From Tannerella sp. (GTDB lineage: Bacteria; Bacteroidota; Bacteroidia; Bacteroidales; Tannerellaceae): DNA of 11,030 nt. Below, one piece after another: positions 1 through 6,318 of the stretch. Each line of letters begins with the position of its first letter. Positions within the stretch are counted from its first letter, which is position 1. The notes beneath the pieces are model-generated. The model saw only the letters and a list, made by a program, of their open reading frames with translations. It was not told where the DNA came from and ran no database searches. Made by a program: the position numbers and the translations under genes. The stretch is taken from contig JAISJX010000390.1 of the NCBI GenBank assembly GCA_031261145.1, forward strand, positions 1 through 11,030, written 5' to 3'.

Positions 1-1586
1 ACGGCTGGAAAGCGCAGTTTATGGCCAATTATGATTATACCGATCAGGGTGCATTCCCTTACCATATTAATTATGCGGACAAAAACAAGACCTCCGGCGA
101 TCCGAACTATAACGCCCCCGGCAGCTATGACAGACAGGTTGTTAACGGTCATTGCAACCTCAATTAGAAAAACGACCGTATCCTGTTTAATGCAACCACC
201 GCATATCAATATTTGGATGACGATATGAAAATGGACTTGGATTACAGTCCGTTATCCGAATTTACCATGCACCAGATACAATATCTCAATGCCTATACGG
301 AAGAAATCACGCTCAAATCCAGTACGCAAAACAATTATCAGTGGTCGTTCGGCGTCTTTGGTTTCTATAATGATTTAAACACAAGCGCCTTGACTACGAT
401 GGGGCAGGATGGCGTCGATTCCATCATGCAGAAAATGTTTGACCAGATTCATGCGAATAACCCGCGCGCTCCGATTATGAAGGTAACGGATACGGAAATT
501 CCCATTCCCGGCCGTTTCAAAACGCCGACTTACGGTGGCGCTATCTTCCACCAATCCACTTATAACAATCTGTTTATAGATGGTTTATCTCTCACGGCAG
601 GGGTTCGTTTAGACATTGAAAAAGCGAAATTAGACTATGATACAAACGTGGGAATGAATCTGGATGTACAGATGGGGCCAAGACCCATATCTACCCACGT
701 CGATACGGCTTTGCAAGGTTCTACGTCCGTTTCCTTTTTTGAATTTCTGCCTAAAGCGGCGCTCAAATATGAATTTGACGACCTTCACTATGCGTATCTG
801 TCTGCTGCAAACGGGTACAAGGCGGGAGGATATAATATCCAGACCTTTGCCGACATCACTCAACAGGCTTTGCGGGCCAAGTATTCCAGCGAAGAAGCCA
901 TGGATATAAATAAAACCGTCACCTACGATCCGGAATATAGCTGGAACTATGAAGCCGGTTTTAAGGGCGAATTGATTAAGAATTGGTTATACGGCGAAAT
1001 CGCCGCCTTTTATATTGATGTACGCAATATTCAGATAACCAAGTTTGTGAGCAGCGGACAGGGACGTATGTTATATAATGGCGGTAAGGCTGTTAGCAAA
1101 GGTGTCGAAGCCGGCCTTTCGTCCCGTTTAACCAATGAACTGAGTCTGACGGCCAATTACGGATTTACCCATGCGACCTTCAAAAACAATGATGACAATG
1201 GAAGTTCCGCCGGAAAATACGTCCCTTACGCCCCGCAACATACGCTGGCGTTAAATGCCTTATACCACAAGAATTTTCACAACCAATGGATTGACCGGCT
1301 CAATTTGCAGGCTCAATACAATGCCGCCTTCAAGATTCGTTGGGACATCAATAAGGATGTGATTGACGAGATTTATCCGGCAGGCGAAAAGCCTTGTTTT
1401 CAAGAAAATTACGGGACTGTAAACCTGAGAGCGTCCGTAGCGAAAAAGCAGGTGGAATTATCCGTCTGGGGTAAAAACTTGTGGAATGAAAAATATTCCT
1501 CCCTCTATTTTGAATCAATGGGTCACTTAATCTCGCAGCAGGGAAGACCGTTTCAATGTGGTGTTGATTTGAGCATTCGTTTTTAG
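1..1586 (+). pseudogene. TonB-dependent outer-membrane receptor, 5'-partial, interrupted by an in-frame amber codon
   Basis: This is the C-terminal beta-barrel part of a TonB-dependent receptor, the outer-membrane family that imports siderophores, haem, cobalamin or glycans using TonB energy. The frame is open from position 3, so the signal peptide and plug domain lie upstream of the window. Family signs include alternating aromatic/polar barrel strands, the stretch YLSAANGYKAGGYN, the near-terminal VWGKNLWNEKY and a terminal Phe, as expected for outer-membrane barrel insertion. A TAG at 165-167 interrupts the frame. Receptor-like sequence reads on both sides in the same frame (RQVVNGHCNLN before, KNDRILFNATTAYQYL after), so this is a point nonsense change, not a frameshift. 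The TTG at 213 is only an internal leucine codon and a poor start. The gene ends with TAG at 1584-1586, directly followed by TAA. The substrate cannot be inferred. The family call is firm; whether the gene is dead depends on that one base. Confidence 0.8.
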
Positions 1587-1594
1587 TAACTTTG
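1564..1594 (+). promoter_or_regulatory. Bacteroidota-type promoter for the nucleotidyltransferase gene
   Basis: TTG at 1564-1566, a 20-base spacer and TAACTTTG at 1587-1594 match the Bacteroidota primary sigma pattern (TTTG or TTG, 19-21 bases, TAnnTTTG). Transcription would start near 1601, about 14 bases before the ATG at 1615. The promoter sits over the last codons of the receptor gene, so the downstream gene can be transcribed independently of the damaged receptor. Confidence 0.6.
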
Positions 1595-1614
1595 CACCCT
1601 CAAAGACAGGAAAA

Positions 1615-2343
1615 ATGGATTATGCAATTATCGCTGCGGGTGAAGGTTCCCGCTTGGTACAGGAAGGTGTGAAGACGCCTAAACCGTTGATTCGCTTACA
1701 GGATGTTCCGCTGATAGACCGGTTGATAGGCGTTTTTCTGAAGAACGGCGCCACATCCGTCAGTATCATTGTCAATGAGGAAATGACGGAAGTGCAGGCG
1801 CACCTGAAAGCGCTTCAACTTCCCGTGCCGTTCAACCTGCTGGTTCGTTCCACGCCGAGTTCCATGCACAGTTTTCACGAGTTAAGCCGTTATTTCCAGG
1901 GGGACAGCCTCTGCCTGACTACCGTCGATACGATTTTCAGGGAAGACGAATTTGAGCGTTACATCCGGGCTTTCACAGCCGGTGCAGCCTTGGACGGGAT
2001 GATGGCGGTAACCGGTTTTGTCGATGACGAAAAGCCGTTGTATGTACAGACGGACGCGGCATTGATGATTCGCGGTTTCCGGGATCAGCCGCAGGACGAT
2101 TGCCGGTTTGTCTCCGGCGGCATCTATGGCCTGAGGCGCGCGGGGCTTCGCGTGTTGGACGAAGCCATTGCCGGGGGAATGTCGCGCATGAGGAATTATC
2201 AACGCGCACTCATTGCCGATGGTCTGCAACTGAAAGCCTTTCCGTTTTCCAAAATCATTGATGTCGATCATGCGGAAGACATCCCGAAAGCCGAACAATT
2301 TCTCTGTTCCTCATCAATCGGCATCGGAAACGAACCGTTTTGA
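1615..2343 (+). CDS. NTP-transferase-family nucleotidyltransferase (sugar- or alcohol-phosphate)
   Basis: This 242-residue protein has the GT-A nucleotidyltransferase fold used by LicC-type CTP:phosphocholine cytidylyltransferases and sugar-1-phosphate nucleotidyltransferases. It probably joins an NTP to a phosphorylated alcohol or sugar, giving an NDP-activated product and pyrophosphate in the cytoplasm. Visible motifs are the N-terminal loop GEGSRL (residues 9-14), the lysine of KTPKPL (Lys23), a metal-site Asp in TVDT (Asp105) and a second acidic site in IIDVDHAED (Asp216/Asp218). No extra domains are present. The start at 1615 follows an A-rich leader without a Shine-Dalgarno sequence. 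A gene for a CDP-alcohol phosphotransferase lies two genes downstream, so CTP and a phospho-alcohol are the favoured substrates; that is inference. A hexose-phosphate substrate remains possible. Confidence 0.8.
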   Translation: MDYAIIAAGEGSRLVQEGVKTPKPLIRLQDVPLIDRLIGVFLKNGATSVSIIVNEEMTEVQAHLKALQLPVPFNLLVRSTPSSMHSFHELSRYFQGDSLCLTTVDTIFREDEFERYIRAFTAGAALDGMMAVTGFVDDEKPLYVQTDAALMIRGFRDQPQDDCRFVSGGIYGLRRAGLRVLDEAIAGGMSRMRNYQRALIADGLQLKAFPFSKIIDVDHAEDIPKAEQFLCSSSIGIGNEPF

Positions 2344-2419
2344 CGGGCAACAAAACCTATTTTTTGCATTCCTGCAAATTTAATAGCCGGAATTAGGCTA
2401 TCTATTTTAGATAATTCAT

Positions 2420-2427
2420 TATCTTTG
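2420..2427 (+). promoter_or_regulatory. Candidate -7 element upstream of the ATP-grasp gene
   Basis: TATCTTTG matches TAnnTTTG and lies 22 bases before the ATG at 2450, predicting a leader of about 16 bases. No TTG is found at the usual 19-21 base spacing, so the site rests on the -7 box alone. The 2344-2449 gap also holds two short inverted repeats: TTTGCA/TGCAAA at 2363-2378 and ATAGCC/GGCTAT at 2383-2401. If the promoter is real, the ATP-grasp, phosphotransferase and HAD genes form their own transcription unit. Confidence 0.4.
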
Positions 2428-2449
2428 CCTGTTTTTTTTAAGAAAGTAA

Positions 2450-3307
2450 ATGAATAAACGAACAATCGCCGGTATTCGTCGAGAGAATCAATTTTCTCCG
2501 AATCATGTTGGAAATGACGCTGCTATCTTCTCGTTAACGGCCGGTCATCTGCGGACTATGGGGTATATCGTAAATGAATATATCGAATCGGATCTACTAA
2601 CCAAAAACATCGAAGAAGATGTGATATTCAACATGGTACGCAGTTGGAATGCGTTGCATAAGTTGCAACAGTTTGAAGATGGCGGACGATTGGTCGTCAA
2701 TTCCGCGTACGGCATCGAAAACTGTACCCGCGAAAAAATGACCCGTTTATTGCTGTCCAACAATATATCACATCCACGCAGCCTGATTCTCCGGACGGAC
2801 GAAGACCCGATGCCGGCGCTCGAAAAAGCCGGTTTCCTGAACTGCTGGATTAAACGTGGTGATTTTCATGCCATTCACCGCGAAGATGTGACGTATGTAA
2901 GGCATTTGCAGGAAGCCGAAAGCGTACTGAAGGAATATGCCATGCGTAACATCGAAACGGCGGTGGTGAACGAACATCTCATCGGCGATTTGGTGAAATT
3001 CTACGGGGTGGCCGGGACGAATTTCTTTTACCGGTTTTACCCGTCCGACATGCAGCATACGAAATTCGGACTGGAACAGATTAACGGGACAGCCAAAGGT
3101 ATTCCGTTCGATGAAACGCAGTTACGGATGCTTTGCAACCAAGCGGCAGAGGTGCTGAATATTCATGTCTATGGCGGCGATTGCATCGTTTCCGAAGATG
3201 GCTCGTTCCGGTTAATTGATTTCAACGACTGGCCAAGTTTTGCCCCGTGCCGTGAGAACGCCGCACCGTTTATTGCCGAATGTATCAATCGTTTAATTAC
3301 CGGCTGA
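2450..3307 (+). CDS. ATP-grasp-family protein (RimK-like ligase fold), function unknown
   Basis: This 285-residue protein resembles the ATP-grasp superfamily, whose members usually activate a carboxylate as an acyl-phosphate and join it to an amine or thiol. A pre-ATP-grasp segment covers about residues 55-115, including the RimK/D-Ala-ligase-like stretch LVVNSAYGIENCTREKM and the following NNISHPRSLIL. The ATP-binding core begins with WIKRGD (Lys135) and continues through EHLIGDLVKFYGV (about 175-187). It ends in the metal/ATP region YGGDCIV (Asp244) and RLIDFNDWPSF (Asp257, Asn259). No membrane segment or signal peptide is seen, so it should be cytoplasmic. The stop TGA (3305-3307) shares its last base with the next ATG, indicating translational coupling to the CDP-alcohol phosphotransferase gene. 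The likely role is attaching an amino acid or similar acid to the head group, or making the alcohol precursor. Its substrate is not identifiable from the sequence. Confidence 0.7.
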   Translation: MNKRTIAGIRRENQFSPNHVGNDAAIFSLTAGHLRTMGYIVNEYIESDLLTKNIEEDVIFNMVRSWNALHKLQQFEDGGRLVVNSAYGIENCTREKMTRLLLSNNISHPRSLILRTDEDPMPALEKAGFLNCWIKRGDFHAIHREDVTYVRHLQEAESVLKEYAMRNIETAVVNEHLIGDLVKFYGVAGTNFFYRFYPSDMQHTKFGLEQINGTAKGIPFDETQLRMLCNQAAEVLNIHVYGGDCIVSEDGSFRLIDFNDWPSFAPCRENAAPFIAECINRLITG

Positions 3308-4230
3308 TGACACAGAATCAAAAGAAAGCGGATGTGGAATCCACGTTCAAGTCGTTGGATACGGAAGAATTTATTGATATACATTTTTATCGTCCAATAG
3401 GTTACCGTTGGGCATTGTTTTTTAAGAATCTGGGCGTATCGCCGAATACAGTCACCATTTTCAGCATTTTCATAGGCATTGCCGCAGGCATTTGTTTTTA
3501 TTATACAAGCCTGGCGGTGAATCTGACTGGAATGTTCCTGCTTATCTGGGCTAATACGTACGACAGCGCCGACGGTCAACTGGCGCGTATGACCGGACAA
3601 AAAACGATGCTGGGGCGTATTCTCGATGGAATGAGCGGCGACCTTTGGTTTATTGCCATTTATGCAGCCGTCTGTTTCCGCATGATGCCCGCATGGAGTT
3701 TCTGGATTTGGGTGTTGGCCGCTATCGCCGGCTTTTCCCATACCAAACAGGCGTCCATTGCGGACTATTACCGGAACGCCCACCTGTTGTTCCTGAAAGG
3801 AGAGTCTGGCGGCGAACTGTCTAATTCGGCTCCCCTGAGGGAACAGTATCAAAAATTAAGTTGGAAACACAACTTTTTCGCCAAGTTCTTAGCGTATTTC
3901 TATCTCAATTACACCGTAGGCCAGGAACAGTGGACACCGAACTTCCAACGGATGATAGCCGTGATATGCGACCGTTATCACGACGAAGCCCCCGAATGGT
4001 TCCGCACCGCTTTCCGCAAAAAAAGCCTCCCGTTGATGAAATACACGAATATGTTATCGTTCAACACGCGCGTCATTGTGCTGTTCATCGCCCTGGGCGT
4101 AAATATCCCGTGGATTTATTTTGCGTTTGAACTGTCCGTGCTCAACATCATGCTGTTATATACCATCATTACGCACGAACGTTTCTGCAAGGCGTTTACC
4201 GCACAATTAGCATCCCAGAGCAATGATTGA
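3307..4230 (+). CDS. CDP-alcohol phosphatidyltransferase-family integral membrane protein
   Basis: The start is placed at ATG 3307, which overlaps the upstream stop (TGATGA); an in-frame ATG at 3280 lies inside the previous gene and is less likely. The 307-residue protein belongs to the CDP-alcohol phosphotransferase family, which moves a phospho-group from a CDP-linked donor to an alcohol in the membrane. The signature runs D86-S-A-D89-G90-Q-L-A93-R94, eight residues, G103, three residues, D107. The final aspartate, normally four residues after D107, is instead five away (D112; Gly at 111). Hydrophobic stretches near 48-83, 112-144, 254-275 and 277-289 are likely membrane helices. A polar insertion of roughly 90 residues (about 150-240) separates the two halves. 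Neighbouring activation (nucleotidyltransferase) and HAD genes fit synthesis of a phospholipid or phosphodiester head group. The acceptor and donor are unknown. Confidence 0.8.
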   Translation: MTQNQKKADVESTFKSLDTEEFIDIHFYRPIGYRWALFFKNLGVSPNTVTIFSIFIGIAAGICFYYTSLAVNLTGMFLLIWANTYDSADGQLARMTGQKTMLGRILDGMSGDLWFIAIYAAVCFRMMPAWSFWIWVLAAIAGFSHTKQASIADYYRNAHLLFLKGESGGELSNSAPLREQYQKLSWKHNFFAKFLAYFYLNYTVGQEQWTPNFQRMIAVICDRYHDEAPEWFRTAFRKKSLPLMKYTNMLSFNTRVIVLFIALGVNIPWIYFAFELSVLNIMLLYTIITHERFCKAFTAQLASQSND

Positions 4231-4969
4231 CCTCTCGCACATCCAAGGAATCCTGTTCGATTACGGCGGTACGATTGACAGCAACGGCGTACATTGGGCC
4301 GAAGTGATTTGGCAGGCATACCAGGCTGAAAACGTACCTGTAGCAAAAGACATATTCCGCGAAGCATACGTTCACGGCGAACGGACGCTGGGAAAACAAC
4401 CCATCATACAGCCTCAACATACCTTTGCCGATATGTTGCGTATCAAAATTGATATTCAGATGGAATGGCTGAACGACGGGCGTTTTTTACCGGAAAACGC
4501 GCCTCTGTCCGAATGGAAACGCCGCATCGCCGATCGTTGTTATGCGTCCGCCCGGATTGCTGTCGAACACGCGCGCCCGATCATCGAAGAGCTGTCGGAA
4601 CGTTATCCCCTTGTGCTGGTTTCCAACTTTTACGGAAATATCACTTCCGTATTGAAGGATTTCCGGTTAGACGCCTTTTTTCCCGGCATCATCGAATCGG
4701 CTGTTGTCGGCATTCGCAAACCCGACCCGCAGATTTTCCGGCTGGGCGTGGAACGCTTACAACTGCCTGCCGACAAAGTCGTCGTGATTGGCGATTCCTA
4801 CGACAAAGACATTCTTCCGGCCCGCTCCATCGGCTGCAAAACAGTCTGGTTAAAAAATACCGGCTGGAAAGAATCTACCGGCGACGAAACCGAAGCCGAT
4901 GTGACAATTTCCGGCTTCACCGAATTAAAACCGCTCTTCAAACAGGACATTTCATCCGTTTGTCTGTAA
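4223..4969 (+). CDS. HAD-superfamily hydrolase-like protein with atypical motif I
   Basis: This 248-residue protein is a HAD-superfamily member with a helical cap between motifs I and II (subclass I). Motif I is FDYGGT (Asp13 as nucleophile), motif II is LVSN (Ser134), motif III is RKPDP (Lys166), and motif IV is IGDSYDKD (Asp191, Asp196). Ordinary HAD phosphatases have DxD in motif I, with the second Asp acting as general acid/base; here that position is Gly15. Other HAD branches vary at this position, for example Ala in phosphonoacetaldehyde hydrolase and Tyr in haloacid dehalogenase, so activity is possible but may not be simple phosphomonoester hydrolysis. The ATG at 4223 overlaps the previous gene by 8 bases, so the two are translationally coupled. 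It ends the cluster. Its likely role is removing or processing a phosphate on the pathway product or precursor, by inference from context. Confidence 0.8.
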   Translation: MIDLSHIQGILFDYGGTIDSNGVHWAEVIWQAYQAENVPVAKDIFREAYVHGERTLGKQPIIQPQHTFADMLRIKIDIQMEWLNDGRFLPENAPLSEWKRRIADRCYASARIAVEHARPIIEELSERYPLVLVSNFYGNITSVLKDFRLDAFFPGIIESAVVGIRKPDPQIFRLGVERLQLPADKVVVIGDSYDKDILPARSIGCKTVWLKNTGWKESTGDETEADVTISGFTELKPLFKQDISSVCL

Positions 4970-5050
4970 AGATAAATCTGTCTCATAGAACCAAACCCAT
5001 AATTCTATATCTATACAAAATTACTAATTCCAAAAATCCGAAAAATGCAA

Positions 5051-5075
5051 TCAGGCGGATTGCAAATCCGCCTGA
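5051..5075. repeat. Perfect palindrome, REP-like element or terminator between convergent genes
   Basis: Two perfect 11-base arms (TCAGGCGGATT at 5051-5061 and AATCCGCCTGA at 5065-5075) flank a 3-base loop. The GC-rich stem sits in an AT-rich gap between convergent genes. Read on the minus strand, the stem is followed by T-rich sequence, so it could end transcription of the DJ-1/PfpI gene. A second, imperfect inverted pair lies just beside it: GCCGGTAATGAC at 5077-5088 and GTCATCATTCCGGC at 5113-5126. This composite structure resembles dispersed REP or MITE-type intergenic repeats. Only one copy is in the window, so dispersal cannot be shown here. Confidence 0.6.
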
Positions 5076-5136
5076 CGCCGGTAATGACGGCCAACAATCC
5101 TTGAATTTTAGTGTCATCATTCCGGCAATACCCCCC

Positions 5137-5664
5137 TTATTTCAGCGCATCTATCACTTTGGGCATAAGCGTCCAGAGGTGGTTTTCGGTTTGGGCGGTG
5201 TATAGATTGCCGTCAATCTCATACTCTGTGCCGGTACCGACGACATTCTTCACGTGGGGCTTGGCGTAGGGGTGCAGGGCGACTTTTTTCCCTGTTCCGA
5301 CGCCGATCGCATCAAACATCATAGCGGCGGCACAATGGCCGATAATGATTTTACCCTGAGCGTCGAACGCCTTTACGACGGCTGTCATGTCCTGATTGTA
5401 GGGCTTGCCTGCGTTCTCACTGAATTTGGGCATCGCGTCGCCACAGGCGAATACCAGGGCGTCATATCCGGATTCGCGACCTTTCAGGTTGGCTACAATA
5501 TCATCGGTTTGCAGGGCAACGCCTGAATTTGTTTTGACCTGCGTGGTCCCGGCTACGGCAAACGTTTTAAAAGGAATGCCGTTCTCAAAAAATGATTCCA
5601 GATACTGGAACAAACCAAATCCGTTGACCGGATTTACTACTAATACTGCTGTTTTTTTTGCCAT
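5137..5664 (-). CDS. DJ-1/PfpI-family protein (class I glutamine amidotransferase-like)
   Basis: This 175-residue protein fits the DJ-1/PfpI family, which includes glyoxalase/deglycase-like, protease-like and redox-sensing proteins. The nucleophile elbow GHCAAAMMFD supplies the candidate reactive Cys111. The N-terminal strand AVLVVNPVNGFG is followed by a helix carrying Glu23, the position type that polarises the cysteine in DJ-1. VFACGDAMPKF and the late LYTAQTENHLW are also family-like. No signal peptide is seen. It is transcribed divergently from an HxlR-type regulator, a common arrangement for a regulator and its target, and suggests induction by oxidative or electrophilic stress. The start ATG at 5664 is followed by a run of eight A. 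The exact activity (protective glyoxalase, chaperone or other) cannot be decided from the sequence. Confidence 0.8.
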   Translation of the reverse strand: MAKKTAVLVVNPVNGFGLFQYLESFFENGIPFKTFAVAGTTQVKTNSGVALQTDDIVANLKGRESGYDALVFACGDAMPKFSENAGKPYNQDMTAVVKAFDAQGKIIIGHCAAAMMFDAIGVGTGKKVALHPYAKPHVKNVVGTGTEYEIDGNLYTAQTENHLWTLMPKVIDALK

Positions 5665-5712
5665 AATCTAAAAATTAAATTAATAAATAATCTTGTCTTT
5701 CAAAAACTTGAT

Positions 5713-5720
5713 TACTTTTG
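5713..5720 (+). promoter_or_regulatory. Candidate -7 element for the HxlR-type regulator
   Basis: TACTTTTG matches TAnnTTTG on the plus strand. The nearest upstream TTG (5693-5695) is 17 bases away, shorter than usual, so this promoter is weaker or less certain than the opposing one. It predicts a start near 5727 and a leader of about 105 bases. That start would fall inside the minus-strand -7 box. Confidence 0.4.
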
Positions 5721-5725
5721 TATCG

Positions 5726-5756
5726 CAAAGGTACATGTCGTAATTGAATCCTGCAA
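5726..5756 (-). promoter_or_regulatory. Bacteroidota-type promoter for the DJ-1/PfpI gene
   Basis: On the minus strand, TTG (5756-5754), a 20-base spacer and TACCTTTG (5733-5726) match the Bacteroidota promoter pattern well. Transcription would start near 5719, leaving a leader of about 55 bases before the ATG at 5664. The opposing candidate -7 box lies directly downstream. Confidence 0.6.
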
Positions 5757-5831
5757 GAACGGACAAAGGAGTAACATACGAACAAAAATGTACGGAATAT
5801 TGATTGATAAAGCAATAAAATTGAAAAAAAA

Positions 5832-6197
5832 ATGGAAACTTTTTTTGCGAGTAAACAGTGTCCCATACGGACGGTTGTCAGCAGGTTGGGTAATAAATGG
5901 TCGCTCTTGGTGCTGCTGACCTTGGAGGCCAACGGAACCATGCGTTTCAGCGATATCGACCATGCGATAGGGGATGTGTCACAGCGGATGCTAACGGTCA
6001 CGTTGCGTTCGCTCGAAGCCGACGGGTTGGTGAGACGGAAAGTCTATCCCGAAGTGCCGCCGAGGGTCGAATACCGCCTTACGGAATCGGGTATTAGTTT
6101 GATGCCTCATATCCAGAGCTTAGTCGGTTGGGCATTGGAGAACATGCCGGAAATCTTTCAATCGAGGCAGAATATTCGGGCGAAAAAGCGCCGGTGA
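5832..6197 (+). CDS. HxlR-family winged-helix transcriptional regulator
   Basis: This 121-residue protein is a single-domain HxlR/MarR-like winged-helix regulator. The family hallmark is at the N-terminus: CPIRTVVSRLGNKWSLLVLLTL, with Cys10 ahead of the GNKWS turn. RFSDIDHAIGDVSQRMLTVTLRSLEADGLV (about 38-67) is the helix-turn-helix region that meets DNA, and RRKVYPEVPPRVEYRLTESG is the wing. HxlR proteins bind as dimers, and several (for example YodB and HypR of Bacillus) sense electrophiles through the equivalent cysteine. Only one cysteine is present here, so any redox switching would be by a single thiol or an intersubunit disulphide. It probably regulates the divergent DJ-1/PfpI gene and itself; this is inferred from arrangement. 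The basic tail ends in KKRR. The start is preceded by an A run without a Shine-Dalgarno sequence. Confidence 0.9.
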   Translation: METFFASKQCPIRTVVSRLGNKWSLLVLLTLEANGTMRFSDIDHAIGDVSQRMLTVTLRSLEADGLVRRKVYPEVPPRVEYRLTESGISLMPHIQSLVGWALENMPEIFQSRQNIRAKKRR

Positions 6198-6256
6198 AGG
6201 TGAAAATGTAACTGTTTTTTTTTGCCAAATCCGAGCCTACCAAACGATTTTATATG

Positions 6257-6264
6257 TATATTTG
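6257..6264 (+). promoter_or_regulatory. Candidate -7 element for putA
   Basis: TATATTTG matches TAnnTTTG 54 bases before the putA ATG and predicts a start near 6271 with a leader of about 48 bases. No TTG lies at normal spacing; the nearest TTTG (6221-6224) is 32 bases upstream. An activator or a relaxed -33 region would be needed. Confidence 0.45.
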
Positions 6265-6318
6265 CGTGTTTTACGAATTAGATATTAAGGGAAACAGCGT
6301 TTAATACATTTTATTACT

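Noticed and set aside
31..228. A short open frame at the start of the window
   Set aside because: It reads in a different frame from the receptor, whose barrel-like sequence is clear across the same bases.
2363..2401. Two short inverted repeats after the nucleotidyltransferase gene, considered as a terminator
   Set aside because: The stems are only 6 base pairs and neither is followed by a proper T run, so they are too weak to call as a terminator.
3169..3852. A 227-codon minus-strand open frame over the ATP-grasp and phosphotransferase genes
   Set aside because: It lies antisense to two well-supported genes and shows no family motif or promoter.
1615..4230. Assignment of the cluster to bacterial inositol-lipid synthesis
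   Set aside because: No myo-inositol-phosphate synthase gene or other inositol-specific gene is visible, and the ATP-grasp gene does not fit that pathway. The family combination alone is not specific.
4465..5205. A 246-codon open frame overlapping the HAD gene in another frame
   Set aside because: Its translation is rich in Arg, Cys and His with no recognisable domain, and it mostly overlaps the clear HAD gene. It is a compositional shadow.
5641..5847. A and T homopolymer runs near both divergent starts, considered as phase-variation tracts
   Set aside because: The runs are only 7-9 bases long, A/T runs are common in this AT-rich intergenic context, and no alternative frame gives a sensible product.
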